Part shown: positions 48,166 through 60,694 of the stretch, piece after piece
How positions within the stretch are numbered: position 1 is the first letter of the stretch
How the letters are laid out: the number at the start of each line of letters is the position of its first letter
From: Ichthyophthirius multifiliis
Taxonomy: Eukaryota; Ciliophora; Oligohymenophorea; Hymenostomatida
DNA length: 64,000 bases
Direction: 5' to 3'
Assembly (NCBI RefSeq): GCF_000220395.1
Contig: NW_004086849.1
Location: 1-64,000 of the forward strand
The notes under the pieces: model-generated
Databases searched by the model: none
The model's input: the letters and a program-made list of their open reading frames with translations, nothing else
What the model was told of the DNA's origin: nothing
Program-made: the position numbers and the translations under genes

Positions 48166-50823
48166 TATCTTCAATTTAAATTTTATTTTAAATAATATTC
48201 TATATTATTTTGTTTAAATGGGTTAAAGCTTATATTCGATTTATTGCCATCTCCATAATTTTTTTTTTAAACTATTTATTCGAAGACTATAAATTAGAAT
48301 TCATATAATCTTGCATCCTAAAATTATTAATATTGGGAGTAAAACATTATTTAATATCAATACCTATAATTTTATTTAAAGGACTTTAATTTTGATTATT
48401 ATATTTAGATATATTACAAATTACTTTGCCTTTAGTTTTAGATGAAGAAACCTAGCTATTATTATTTTTGAAAAAGTTATTATCACTACTAATATTATTA
48501 CTATTATTATTAAGATTAGCACTTAAATTAGCTACATTATGACTACAATTATTATTTTTCTATTGTCTTAAAAACCTTAGTCCTTTTTAAAGTTTTAATT
48601 TTCTTAAGGAATAATATCAGGCTAAGTTTTAACATTTATAATATTTATAGTATTTATTGGTTTTGACTACATATTAGCTTTAAGAATATTATTTTTAATA
48701 TTTTTTAAATTTTAAAGTCCACTTTATTATAATTAATTAGTAAACTATTTTTTAGAAATATTATTTATTTTTACTATTCTCTATTTAAATTTTATTCAAT
48801 TCTAGAAAAATTATTCAAACTTTCATCATCTATCATAGAAAACAAAGAACTCCATTCATCAGTATAAACTTTTTTTTTTATGTTAAATTTCTTATTACTA
48901 TTGTTATTAAAATTTAGTAATATTTTAAATTTCCTATTTTAATAAATTAATTATTTCCATATTCGATTCATGTGTTTTTTTAAGTTATTTCTCTTAATCT
49001 TCTAATATATTATATTATGAAATTACATGCTTAAGTTTGACTTTATTTTAAAAGTATTTCTCATTTATTATTTCATTCAATTTTTTTAATTTAATAATTT
49101 CTTCTTCCAAAATAATATTTTGTTATTCTTTTTTTACTTATAATTTTTATTTCCAAACCCTAATTTTTCCTTATAAATCTCCTGTAATAAAGAACTCTTC
49201 TTATAGACCTAGAATAATATTAATTTATCCAATATGAGGAGTTTCAAATTATTTAAAAGTAAAATTTTCCAAGTCCAATATTTATAAATCGTTTCCTTAA
49301 TTAAGTATTAATTAATTCTAATTCTAAATTTAAAAAGTGAAAATCTTTGAATAAAAATTAAATTTCTAAAAAGCACATGAATTAAGAATATCATAAATAT
49401 AAATATTAAAAATTTAATTATTCTCTATATTATGAACTAAAATTATAAATAAATTCTAATCTAAAGGATGCCCTATTATTTATTGAGTTTCTTGATTCTA
49501 TCCTAGATTGATTTAACTATTTTGTAAAATTTATCCATTTTCACTATCTATAATCTCCAAAAAACCATTCACACTACAATAGGTGATAATATTATTTCTC
49601 ATGAAAAAACTCGAAATCTAATTACCACAAAAAAACTCTTTTTCGCATTAAAAAGTATACTCATATTAATTAAAAGAATATAAAACAATTCTATTTTAAC
49701 AATCTAAAATTATCAAAAATTACCCTTAAGACTAAGTTTAGAAAATATCATTAAAATGAGAAAAAATATTTTAGACTTTTTTATTTTTCCAATCAATAAT
49801 AATCATAAGATTATTCTAGATTCCTATCAGAAACTCATTTATACAAACTAATTTTTTACAAGGATAATCAGTTTTAAAAGCTTTCTTCTATTAACCAGTT
49901 CTCCAATTCCAAACTTTGATCTATTTATCTTAAGAACAGCTTGCAAAATAATATTTTTCAAGTTTTATCATATCTAAAATAATATCTTTATGAGCTTAAA
50001 TTCCTTTAGTATTTTTAAGTTCTTTTGATTTAATTTATTCATTTATTTCTAATACTAAAAAAATTACATTTTATATTATATTTATATTTATATTTATATT
50101 TATATTTATATTCTTTTTAATATATTTATTTTATTATATACTAATATTTTCAGTAAAGCTATCATCTTTACCACTAATCCAATTTTGTAAATCATTATTA
50201 TGTTCTTTTTATATAATTTTTATTTTATATTAATTTTAAATAATATATGCGAATCCAATAAAGCAAAACCCACCTAATTAGTTTATATTAGAAGAAAAAA
50301 TAGGATATTCTTAACTAGGAGGATAATTAAAAGTATCTTAATCAATAAAATTAATAGAAGAAAAAGTAAAAATATTAATAATTTAATTGGATAATATTTA
50401 AAGTGAATTTTTTTCATTAAAATATTCCTATAAATCTTCTATTTAAAGTATTCCACTGGGATTTATGTTATTTATAGGGGTATCTAAGACCATAATTACA
50501 GAAAAATTTTATTTTATATATTGAGCGAAGTTATCATATATTATAGATTTATCATAAAAAACTGACTTTATTTATATTTATTGACCACATTTAGTTATGA
50601 ATGTAAATTATAAATTAGTATGCATATCCTTTGTATTTATTATATTAGAAATAGAACATATTATTTATTATTTCGATATTAAAATTGCATACGATTCATA
50701 TTTTTAATTGTTTTTAAAATAAATTAATCGGCCAACACATTCTAGTATATTTTAGTTATTTTAAGAATTTAATATTAATGTATAATTTTATAAGTTTTAA
50801 AGTGTTTAATTACATTTATTCAT
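48166..50823 (-). CDS. WD40-repeat protein with coiled coil
   Basis: The gene starts at ATG 50823 with MNKCNQTLQNLQNYTLILNS. Its N-terminal ~200 residues include VGRLIYFKNNQKYESYAILI and a later NINPSGILQIEDL. This has a faint resemblance to trypsin-like domains, which I do not rely on. The middle is a WD40 propeller: GIQAHKDIILDMIKLEKYYF, then CSQDKQIKVWNWRTGQ, and later HIGQINIILGLQEEFFITGD, then LQGKIRVWKQK. A coiled coil, EEEIIKLKKLNEIINEKYFQ, and an Asn-rich tail follow. One intron contains (TTTATA)n (about 50079-50112) and splices in frame before LEINEQIKSKEL. The 3' end could not be fixed: the frame runs into A/T-rich DNA near 48166 and the true stop may lie upstream or downstream. A scaffold role is inferred from the propeller. 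Confidence 0.65.
50079..50112. repeat. (TTTATA)n tandem repeat in intron
   Basis: A hexamer array of about five and a half copies lies within an intron of the WD40 gene. Confidence 0.9.
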
Positions 50824-51304
50824 TTTTTTAATTTTTTTTTTTTTTATTATTATTAAAAAAAATAAAATAAAAAAAAATATAATATTCGTTTAATTTTTTT
50901 TTTATATTTATTTTATTTTAATAATAAATTTATTATTTTTATTAATTTTTATTTTTTGTCAAACATATCATTAAATATATGTGAAATAATAAATTATTAA
51001 AACAAATAAATATTACAATAACAATTAAAATGAATAAAAACATAAATAAATAATAATTTCATATAAATATTAGATTAATATTTTTTAAATAAATTAAAAT
51101 TATATATTATACTTTATTTAAAAACATAAATATTATATATATATATATTTTTTTTAAATATAAAAATATAGCAATATAATTTAATTTATGTATATAAAAA
51201 AAAAATGATTTTTAATCTTTCTTAAAATTAGAAAAAAAAAATATTTACAAATTATTAAAAAAGTTTTTATTCTATATATATATATAAATTATATTAATAT
51301 TTTT
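50824..51304. other. AT-rich intergenic sequence
   Basis: This tandem spacer between two minus-strand genes includes TA tracts near 51136-51150. No gene was seen. Confidence 0.45.
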
Positions 51305-51930
51305 TCAATAATTAGATTTATTTATACTTTTTATAATACTATTGTTGCTACTTTTATCAATAAATGAATTTTTACTTAAATTTAAACGTGAAAAATTTTA
51401 TTTTATATTTTCATGTTATTTAACTATTTCTAATTTAGTTCTATCATTAAGCTTTTTTTTATATTATTTATGTAAAGATTATAATAAATATAATTTAATA
51501 CATGTAAGTATTCATTTTAATTCGTTTTTATTGTATATAATCTGCTCATCATTTCTTAAAACTCTTCTTTTTCTAATTTTCTTTCTTTTGATTTAACAGG
51601 ATATAGCATTGTTTGACCATCTAAACCTTTTCTTTCACATAAACCTAAATTTTTTAAACATCTATTAAAAAATTCACTATCTTCTTCTTTCATCCACTTT
51701 ATTTTTAAAGTAGAAATATATTTTTATTTTATTAATTTTTATTCTTACATCATCTATTTTATTTAAACATTATTTTGCTAATTCTTCTTCTTCTTCGATT
51801 AATGGAAGGAGTTTATTATTATTTTCTTCTTATTAGTGTTTCATTTTATTTTTTAACTTTAAATGTAAATAATTAAAATATTTTATTTAATTTTTTAAAG
51901 TTAATAAGAATTATTTACTTTTTTATCCAT
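51305..51930 (-). CDS. Small acidic/coiled unknown protein
   Basis: Three short introns join exons in one frame from ATG 51930 to TGA 51307-51305. The start MDKK joins by a phase-0 intron to LKNKMKHQQEENNNKLLPLI, then EEEEELAKQCLNKIDD. The next exon begins WMKEEDSEFFNRCLKNLGLC, continues DGQTMLYPVKSKERKLEKEE, and a last exon ends SFIDKSSNNSIIKSINKSNY. The protein is about 150 residues, charged and probably helical. The cluster WMKEEDSEFFNRCLKNL is specific enough to find homologues. No family was recognised. The hydrophobic plus-strand frame at 51342-51596 is its antisense shadow. Confidence 0.65.
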
Positions 51931-52246
51931 TTTATATTATTATTAGAAATATTTTATTTATGAAAAATATATAATTGTAATTTTAATAATAATATAATTT
52001 TTTTTTGAAAAAATAATAAGTTATAAATAATATCAATAAATAGAAAAAGTTTTATAATAATTTAATAAATATTAAGAAAAATATTGATTTATTTTATTTA
52101 AAAGGGAAATTAATATTTCTTCTCTAAATTTTTTCAAAAATAATTATAGTATAGAAATACAAATGAATAATCGTTAATTAATAATTATTAATATTAATAT
52201 TAAATATATATGTATATATGTAAATATGTATATATGTATATATGTA

Positions 52247-52297
<51 letters not shown>

Positions 52298-52757
52298 TAG
52301 TTATATTTTTCTAAATTTTAGGATAAATATTTATTTGTTTAAAATATTAGAGAAAAAAATTAATTAATCCAAATAATTAAAATGAAAAATTTAAAATATT
52401 TTTTTAATCTAGTTTTTTTTTTTATTTATCATATATAAATTACTTATAATGCTTTTTATATATAATATTTATACTTATCTTCTTTAAAATTTATAAATTT
52501 TTTTCTTATAAATTATACATTATAAAAAAAATATCTGATAATATAAAAAAGCTATAATTATAAATTTATTATTCCAACTTTTTTAAAAAAAAATAATACA
52601 AAAAAATTTTAAAAGAAATAATTTCATTTATTTTGTTTTTTTTTTATTTTTTTTAATTAAAAAATAAATATATACTTATAATATTTTCATTTAATTTAAT
52701 AAAAAAAAAAAAATTATAATAAAAAAAAAACAGAAAATAAATAAAATAAAAAAAGAA
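51931..52757. other. AT-rich intergenic sequence
   Basis: This divergent spacer upstream of two genes contains the GTATATAT tandem array at about 52207-52256. No gene was supported. Confidence 0.45.
52207..52256. repeat. (GTATATAT)n tandem repeat
   Basis: An eight-base unit repeats about six times, with one degenerate copy, and grades into a plain TA run. Confidence 0.85.
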
Positions 52758-53477
52758 ATGCAATAATTTAATTCTAATGGCTTGTAAATATAAATGGATC
52801 ATAATGGAATAAGAGTAAAAAATGGTAATTAAGTCATATAAATGAATAGTAACGGAATAACATAAAATAACTAAAAAATAACTAAAAATACATATTATCA
52901 AAACAATTCATTTAGTAATTCTTTTAATTTTTAATTTTCAACATCTAATTTTGCCAATTGTTTTAATTAACCTTTTTTTACTCAAAACTAATCAAATTAA
53001 AATTAAAATTTTAGAACATATTGTACTTATAATATTAATAATAATAACTTTCATAATAACTAACAAAATTATAATGATGAAGATTAATATGAAGAAGATG
53101 ATTATGACTAAGATTAAGATGATAATAATGATTAATAAATGTATGATGACGATTAGTAAATGTATGAAGATGAATCTTAAGTATATGAAGATGATGATGA
53201 TGAAGAAGAAGACGAAGAAAATTAAAAAGGATTAACTAAAGAAGAAATTAATTCTATTCCTTGCATTATATATACAAGGAGAAAAATTAGAAATAAATAA
53301 GATAAAAATGCTAACTTTTCTACTAAAACAAGCTGTTCAATTTGTATTAATGATTATTCAGAAGGCGAATATATTAAGATTCTACCTTGTTCTCATTAAT
53401 TTCATAAGAATTGTATCGATAAATGGTTTTAAGATAATTCTAATTGTGTGGTTTGCAAATAAAATGTGATTTAATGA
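52758..53477 (+). CDS. RING-H2 finger protein, probable E3 ubiquitin ligase
   Basis: This is a single frame of 240 codons (239 residues), ATG 52758 to TGA 53475-53477. The first half is Asn/Gln-rich and resembles a disordered region, beginning MQQFNSNGLQIQMDHNGIRV. Residues about 105-160 are strongly acidic, a run of Asp/Glu with Tyr and Gln. The C-terminus is a RING-H2: SCSICINDYSEGEYIKILPC, then SHQFHKNCIDKWFQ and NCVVCKQ. The eight zinc ligands follow C-x2-C, C-x-H-x2-H-x2-C and C-x2-C. E3 ligase activity is infer­red from the domain; no membrane segment is seen. Confidence 0.88.
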
Positions 53478-55198
53478 ATTTATAATATTTATTTATTTTA
53501 ATATATTATGATTAAAAATATTAGTATTATATATTCATTAATTTTACTTATTTATGTTTTTATATTTTTTAAAAATAAACTTATATATATGTTTTAATTA
53601 TATTTTATCTTAGAAATAAATGGAATTTATATTATTTGTATTTGTATTATATTCATTTTCTTTTTTTAAAACTAATAATACAAATTATATTATTTTATTT
53701 TTTTAAAAAATAGTTAAAATAAATATTATTTAATAATATTATTATTCAAAAATTAAAATAAAATATATATTATATATTTTTTTTAAATATAAATATTTTT
53801 AAATTATATATAAAAATTATTTTATTATCAGTTTTTTCACTATATAATATATATATATTTCATAAGAATATTTTATATTTGAATTTATGAATATTTTTTA
53901 CATTTTTTTTTATCAAAATATTTTATATCTCTATGTTTTCCATTTTATTTTTTAATAATATTAAATCATTTTTCTATAATATTAAGTACTATAATTTATT
54001 TCAGATTTTTTTTATATATATAATAAATATATTAAGCAATATTTTTATTTTTTAAATATAGAAAAAATAATCATATTACTTGTTAAATTGTTTATAAAAT
54101 ATTATTTTAATTTCAAAATATAATCTTATTTTTAAGAATAAATAAATATTTTTTATATAATTTTTTTTAAAATTTATTATTAATATACCAGCTATATTTT
54201 TATAATTAAAAGATAAACTTAAAAAATATTAGACCAAACTTAATAATAAAGACCGTTTTATATAACTTAAAAATACAAAGACTTAATTTTATGTTTAATT
54301 GAAAACAAATATAAATACTTAATTCGTATCAACAATATACTAAATAAACATAAAATAAAAAGAATAGATTTCTACCAAAAACTAAGATATAATATATAAC
54401 ACTTCGAATTATTATTTTATAAGAAAATCTTTTAATTTAAATAATATTAATTCAACTAAAAAAATGATATTTAAATATAAGATAAAAATAATAATATTGA
54501 AATGAATATATATAAAAGTAAATATCTAATTTATATTATAATAATAATAATATGAAATAATTATAATATTTACTGTATATATATAGAAAATCAAAACTTT
54601 GAGCGAATACCAAAAATAAATACTTAAACGATATAAATTAAGGTTAGAACTATATTTAATTAAAAAAAGGATTATAATAATTAAAACAAATTAAAAAGTA
54701 CAAATAATTTTGAATCATCCTTAAAACTTATATAATTAATAAAAAATAAATATAATTAGTAATTTTGAATTTTCTGATATAATTCTATTTACTTCTAATT
54801 AATTAAGCAAATGAAAATAAATTAGATATATATAAAAAATAATTTTATAAATAAATGAATATAAAATAAATACAATAATATTAATTAAAATTATTATTTA
54901 TAAATTATAATAAAAGTATTTTAACTATAATAATGTAAAAAAGCATATTTATAATATGATTAAAAAATATAAAATTTATATATAATAACTATAATAAAAA
55001 AATAATATAATATATACTTTTATATATTAATATATATATTCAATTTTTTTTTATTTTTTTAATTAATATTTTAAATATTTTCATAACTATATAATGTTTT
55101 TTATTTATAATTATATATGTCTTAAAAATCATGTTATATTTCTTAATTTTTAATTTATATATTTTTTAATAAAATAAAATAAACTAAATATTTTTCTA
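53478..55198. other. AT-rich intergenic sequence
   Basis: About 1.7 kb between convergent 3' ends. Short frames exist under the ciliate code but none shows conserved residues or normal codon use. No gene was supported. Confidence 0.45.
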
Positions 55199-56017
55199 TC
55201 ACAATAAATCGGTTTGGGATAGTATTCTTTTATTTTAATTATGAGCAACATCAATAAAAGTGCAAATATCATTTACGTAGGCCTTTGCCATATTAGCAAC
55301 ATCAGTTTGAATGAGAACATAAGCTTTTATAATAGCAAAAAAATAATATATATATAATTTTTTATATATGCATTTAATAAAAATAAATATATTTTATATA
55401 TATATGTAATAATATATATATATATATATATATATAACTATATCAATATCAATATTATTATATTTATATATATATTTTATTTTATTTATTTTTATCTTTA
55501 TTTATTTATTTTATTTCTATTTATTTATTTTTTAATATAAATTACTGTCAGTTTTAATATTGTTTTCAACATAATCAATTATCTGACGCCCTTTGAATGA
55601 GTTTCTTAAAAAGTCTTTTGCTTAATACCAGTTACTATCATCAATATTAATGTCACTAAGACATAAGGACATTTTATCTTTTCTTTCTATATATTATTTA
55701 TTTTTAAATTTATTTAATTATAAGCTCTTATTTTAATATTTAAATAAAATACCTCTAACTGGATATGATTTAAATAATCTTTAGTAATAAGGAACTGGCC
55801 ATTAAGAAGTTGACATAACTCTATCGACCATAGGTCTTTCAACTAAAGAACCCCATTACAAGTTGAAATTTTTATGTGCTAGTTTTTTTATTTTTTTTAA
55901 ATTATTTTTATTGTTTTATTTTTTAAAATAATTATTATTATGTTCTTTTGTTGCATTTTTTTTTTTACGCTTGTATATTAATGAAGTTGTTGCTTTAGTA
56001 TATTTTAAAGAATGCAT
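55199..56017 (-). CDS. Small unknown protein, possibly axonemal
   Basis: Exons are visible as normal-composition islands joined by AT-rich introns. The first island begins MHSLKYTKATTSLIYKRKKK at ATG 56017. It contains QWGSLVERPMVDRVMSTSQW, then PVPYYQRLFKSYPVR. After an intron of GTATTT...ATATAG it continues ERKDKMSLCLSDINIDDSNW, then DFLRNSFKGRQIIDYVENN. The last exon, after a TA-rich intron, reads VLIQTDVANMAKAYVNDICT and ends RILSQTDLL at TGA 55201-55199. Motifs such as the SxxWPVPYYxRL pattern suggest a ciliary or flagellar protein, but this is a guess. The join between the second and third exons was not proved. Confidence 0.55.
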
Positions 56018-56593
56018 ATTTTAAGTCTATAAAAATAAAAAAATATTTAATATTTGATATATTTAAATTATTACTTTTATTAATAAATAAATTTATATTA
56101 ATTAGTATATTTTTTTCCTCTTTAAAAATAAAAATATATTAAAAATAAAAACAATTATTATACTTATTAAGTTGATATTTAAAAAATAATAATGTTATTT
56201 ATAAATCTATATTTATTTGAAAAAGAAATTCATATTTTATTTAATTTTTCAATTCAATTAACTTCCAGTTATAAATGAATTTTTTTTTTTAAAAAAAAAT
56301 GAAATTTATAAAAATTTATTTTTTACTTTAATATATAAATTATATTTTAATTATATTGTATAATCATAAAAATTTGTAATATATTATTTTAGCTCATATG
56401 TATATATATATATAAAAGTTTCTACATTCTTTAAAAATTATTAAAAAATAAATTTATTAAAATACTTTTTATAAAAAAGTAAAATTAAATTACATAAAAT
56501 AAATATTTTCAATTCTAGAATAATTAATAACAATATAATAAAATTATTATTAATTTTTATTATATTTATATCAATTTCATGACTAATTAATTA

Positions 56594-56636
<43 letters not shown>

Positions 56637-57426
56637 TTTTTTTGTTTTTATATTATATATAAAGCTATTAATAATCATTTTTATATATTTATATATATAT
56701 ATTTACGTGGCGATTTTTTATTTAATTAATAAATAATATATAATTATATTATTAAATAAAATTTCTTTATAATTATTTAATAATATATGATTAATTAAAT
56801 TAATGACATAAGGTTTTCCATTAATCAAATCCTACTATTTTAAAATTCTCATTATTTGATTTATTGTTGAATTTCTATATTTTAACAGAAATTATTATTT
56901 AATTTTTATATTTATTTGAAATATTATAATATATAAGATTCTCATGTTTCAATAATGATTATTATTCTATATAATTAAAAGTTAATTTTTTATAATAATT
57001 AATTTTTTCCAAATTCTTAAATTAGGGAATAAAGAAATAATACGTATATGTATAATTGAAACTCAATTAATGCTTAAAAATATCTAATAAAATTAAATTT
57101 AAAGTTATAATATTATGTAATTAATAATATCATCATATTAAAATTATTTAAAATAATTTAAAACATCAGTTTTTTATCATTGAATGAGTATTATTTATAT
57201 ATTAATATCTTATTTTTTTATTGATTTTCCATTAAAATCAAATATATTTAAAATTAATGTACATATAATAATTTACACAAAAAATATAATAATAAAATAA
57301 ATATAATAATAAAAAAAAATCAAACATATAAATATAAAATTTATAAATAGAATTTAATATATATATAAAATAATAACATTAATAATAATTAAAAAAAAAA
57401 CAAAAAAACAAAAAAAACAAAAAAAA
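56018..57426. other. AT-rich intergenic sequence
   Basis: Divergent spacer between the previous gene and the aminotransferase, so it contains both promoters. A (TA)n run at about 56591-56633 is the only clear feature. Confidence 0.45.
56591..56633. repeat. (TA)n microsatellite
   Basis: A TA-rich run of about 43 bases, broken once. Confidence 0.85.
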
Positions 57427-58951
57427 ATGGCTCAATTTAAATGTTCGAATAATCTTGAAAAATTATTAGAACCTACAATAATATAAAAAATAGTGACACT
57501 ATCTAAATAATATGATGGTATAAAAAACAAAATAATTAAAATAAATAAAAAAAAATAGCTATAAATCTTGCAAGCGGATTTCCTGATTGGGAAACACCTG
57601 AATTTGTAAGTAGAGGTTTATAAGAAGCAATAAGAAAATAAGAAAACTAATATTGTTTACCTGGAGGACATCCTGATTTTCGTGAATAAGTTGCTACTAT
57701 ATATTCAAAGAAGTTAGGATTTCCAATAGATCCAAATAAAAATGTATTTTTTTATTTTTTGTTATTTAATTTATTTATTTTTTTAAAAAAAGATATCTAT
57801 TGGTTAAGGTGCTAGTGGATGTATATATGATATTTATACTGCTTTTTTAGATTAAGGGGATGAAGTAATAATATTTGATCCTCATTATGAGTTTTTGAGT
57901 AAAGAAGCACTTTTATTGGGAGCAGTAGTAAGACATAGTTCTCTAATTGAACCAAAAGACCATGAAAATGAGTAATTTACTATAAACTTTTAAGAATTTG
58001 AGAAATTATTTAATAATAAAACTAAAATACTCCTTTTAAATAACCCTTAAAATCCTGTAAAAATATAAATATATAAATTATAAAATTCAAAAAAATAAAT
58101 AACAAAACTCAAAAAAAAAATAATATATATAAATAAAAAAATTTCTATTTTTTATTAAAAATAAAAAAAGACAGGAAAAATATTCACTTTCGAAGAATTA
58201 ACAAAAATTAGTGAAAATTTTATAAAAACACCCTTAAGTAATCGTAATAGCTGATGAAGTATACGAAAATCTAATTTTTGACAATAAAAAATTCTACAGA
58301 TTTGCCCAAATGCCTGGCATGTAATAAAGAACAATTTCTGTTTATAGTATGGGCAAGTTATTTAGTTGCACAGGCTGGAGAATAGGATTTGCTGTGGGTC
58401 CTGAATAATTAATAAAATATGTAATAGCTGCTCATTCTTACATTCTTATTCTGTAAATAGACCTGCTTAAGTAGCTTTATCTATAGGATTAGCCTAAGCC
58501 GAAATCCATATAAGGGATTTAATAATTATTATGAATATACTATAAATTAATTCGAGAATAACCGAAATAAAATACTTTAGGCATTTGAAACTATGAAAAA
58601 TTATGAAGTGACTATGTTTGCTCCAGAAGGTGGTTATTTTATTATTGGAACTATGGAAAAATTTGTGCCTAAAATTCCTAAAAAATATTTCTACAATAAA
58701 GATGTGGAAAACGGTGAAAAACCTATAGGAAAAAAATTCGAAGAAATTGAAAATCCAGATGTCAGTCCTAATGTGGCTTTCAGTATGTATTTAATAATGG
58801 AAAAGAAAGTGTCTGTGATTCCTTTAACTTCTTTTATTAATAAAATAAAGGATGTAGCATTTAAGATTTAAAGGGAAAATTCTTCTTTAGAATAGCTCTT
58901 TGTAGATAGGAAAAAACTTTCGATAAAGCATTCTAACTCATGTAAAAATGA
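57427..58951 (+). CDS. Class I aminotransferase, kynurenine-aminotransferase-like
   Basis: This PLP enzyme resembles kynurenine/cysteine-S-conjugate aminotransferases. It starts MAQFKCSNNLEKLLEPTIIQ at ATG 57427. Seen motifs: INLASGFPDWETPEF, the YCLPGGHPDFREQVA block, QGASGCIYDIYTAFLDQGDE, NNPQNPTGKIFTFEELTKI, ADEVYENLIF, and the PLP lysine in SMGKLFSCTGWRIGFA. Later are NRPAQVALSIGLAQAEIH, FAPEGGYFIIGTMEKF and the end FFRIALCRQEKTFDKAFQLM. Three introns are clear, for example 57518-57558. About four single-base frame changes are needed after NNPQNP, near 58225, 58445, 58510 and 58868, several in A-runs. Either this region was poorly base-called or the copy is decaying. The final stop assumed is TGA 58949-58951. 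Substrate is inferred. Confidence 0.8.
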
Positions 58952-59258
58952 AAATAAATCAAAAAAATATTTCTTTTATTTTGGTTTTATCTAATTAATT
59001 TTTTTCTTTTAAAAAATATTAAATTCAAAAATAGTATTTTTTTATATTTTAACATTTATTTTTTTCTCTATTTTTTTTTTAAATACTCAATCTAGAGAAA
59101 AAAAAAAAAAAAAAAAAAAAGGCGAGAAAAAAAGTATTATGGCCTTTTTATTTTTTCTTAGATTGAGTTATTTTTAAAAAAAATTAAATAAACAATGCTA
59201 AAATGGCAATATTTTTATTTTATATATAACTATTTTAAAATTATAATTTAATTTTTTT
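58952..59258. other. Convergent intergenic spacer
   Basis: Between convergent 3' ends. It contains an inverted repeat and a run of 23 A, listed separately. Confidence 0.5.
59085..59168. repeat. Inverted repeat with poly-A spacer
   Basis: The arm ACTCAATCTA (59085-59094) is repeated inverted as TAGATTGAGT (59159-59168). Inside the arms, GAGAAAAA opposes TTTTTCT with one bulge. The spacer holds 23 A, then GGCGAG, 7 A and a GC-containing stretch GTATTATGGCC. It lies between two convergent genes. Confidence 0.75.
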
Positions 59259-60540
59259 TCATTTAAGCAATATATTAATTTCAAACAAAATTTTTGAAGT
59301 TATTTTTCTCATTAAATTTTTAAATAAAGCAAACTTTATTTCAGTAAGAGGTTTATAAAGAATTTCTTCGAATAATCCTTATTTAAAAATTTACTTATTA
59401 AATAAAGGATGTGCAAAACATCCATATTCATTATTTTTGTCCTTTAAAAATTATATATATATCCTAACTAATAATTTATATATATTTATTAAAATTTTCA
59501 TTTTAAAAAGAAAACAGTAAATCTTTACCAAAGCTTTTCTTTAAAATTCCAGACTCTTTTTCATATTTTTTGTTTTATTTTATTTATTCTATCTTTACTA
59601 TAAATATTCTAGTTAATATTTTAATTATAAAGTTTTTTTTTTTACGTTTTCTTTTTTAATTAAATTCTATCTAAAGCAATTTAATTTTCACCCTAATATC
59701 TTTCTTTTTAAGCAATTATTGATATAAATTTAATTTCTCAAAACTAAATTTGATTATATTTTTTCATCTTTAATTAATATCAATATGTTTTTCTTCTAAA
59801 TTAATAAACAATAATTTCTATTATTGTCTTTTAATATACAAAAAACTGATTTTTTAAAAATGTATAGTTCTATAAACCTTAAAATATCTTAAACTAAAAC
59901 TTCGTTTTAATTTTATCATTTTCATCTTCATTTTCCTCTCTTAATTATAAATTGTTTTTTTATATTTAAAATAAGGTTTTTTTATAATTCTTATCTTTTC
60001 TAAAGTTATCATTTGTTTTTTTTTATATAAAAAAATAATCAATTTCGATAATATTAGTCTATTTAGAATTTAAAATGAGAGGCTTTTATAAATGAAGATT
60101 GAATAAAGAGCTTATAAATTATCATTTATTTAAAAAATATTAATTTTGAAATTAATTTATCAATAAAATGTTTGTCAATCTATTTTTTTTTTCCTCTATA
60201 TTTAAATTTAGTTTTTTTTGTTTTTTTTTCTATATATTTTCTAAATTTTTCTATAAAAATATAAGAAAGCTATTAATTTTCGTCTTTTTTTAATATCAAA
60301 TATTCTTAAAATTAAATAATTTAATTATTATTATTGATTAAAATCTAAATAAAAATAAACAGTTATATATAGATAAGTTCTACTTAATTATGAATTAATA
60401 AACAAGCTTTTATTTTAAAAAACTATTTCTCCTTATAATTTATTTAATTGTATTATTCTTTTAATTTAAATTTAAATGTTTTTAAATAGATCAATATAAA
60501 GCTTTTTTAGAGTAAATCTTACACTTTCTTTATATTATTT
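59259..60540 (-). CDS. Hypothetical basic protein
   Basis: The 3' end is well supported: NEYGCFAHPLFNKQIFKQGL, then YKPLTEIKFALFKNLMRKIT and a stop at TGA 59261-59259. Upstream coding islands include KESGILKKSFGKDLLFSFQN, ERYQGENQIALDRIQLKKKT and, further up, EYLILKKDENQQLSYIFIEK with KTKFKYRGKKNRLTN. Several short GT-AG introns and some frame changes interrupt these, so the exons are not resolved and the start is unknown. No family was recognised. The right boundary given is only the limit of visible coding character. Confidence 0.4.
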
Positions 60541-60694
60541 TATATTAAAAAAATAAATAAATGTTTAAAACTACTAAAAATTATATAAATATTATAACAA
60601 TTTATTATTAATTTAATAAAATATTTATCATAAAAAATACAAAACAAAAAAAATTATAAATAAATAATAATAATACTTCTTTTTTTTTTTTTTT

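Noticed and set aside
50079-50112. Hexamer repeat considered as telomeric
   Set aside because: The unit is TTTATA, not the C4A2 type of this ciliate group, and it lies inside an intron.
51342-51596. Plus-strand Leu/Phe-rich frame resembling a membrane protein
   Set aside because: It is antisense to well-spliced exons of a minus-strand gene.
52951-53235. Met/Lys/Ile-rich standard-code frame
   Set aside because: It is another frame of the acidic region of the RING-H2 gene, whose own frame is continuous and ends in zinc ligands.
53478-55198. Several short ciliate-code frames in a 1.7 kb spacer
   Set aside because: Loss of stop codons makes random A/T sequence look open; no conserved residues or codon bias were seen.
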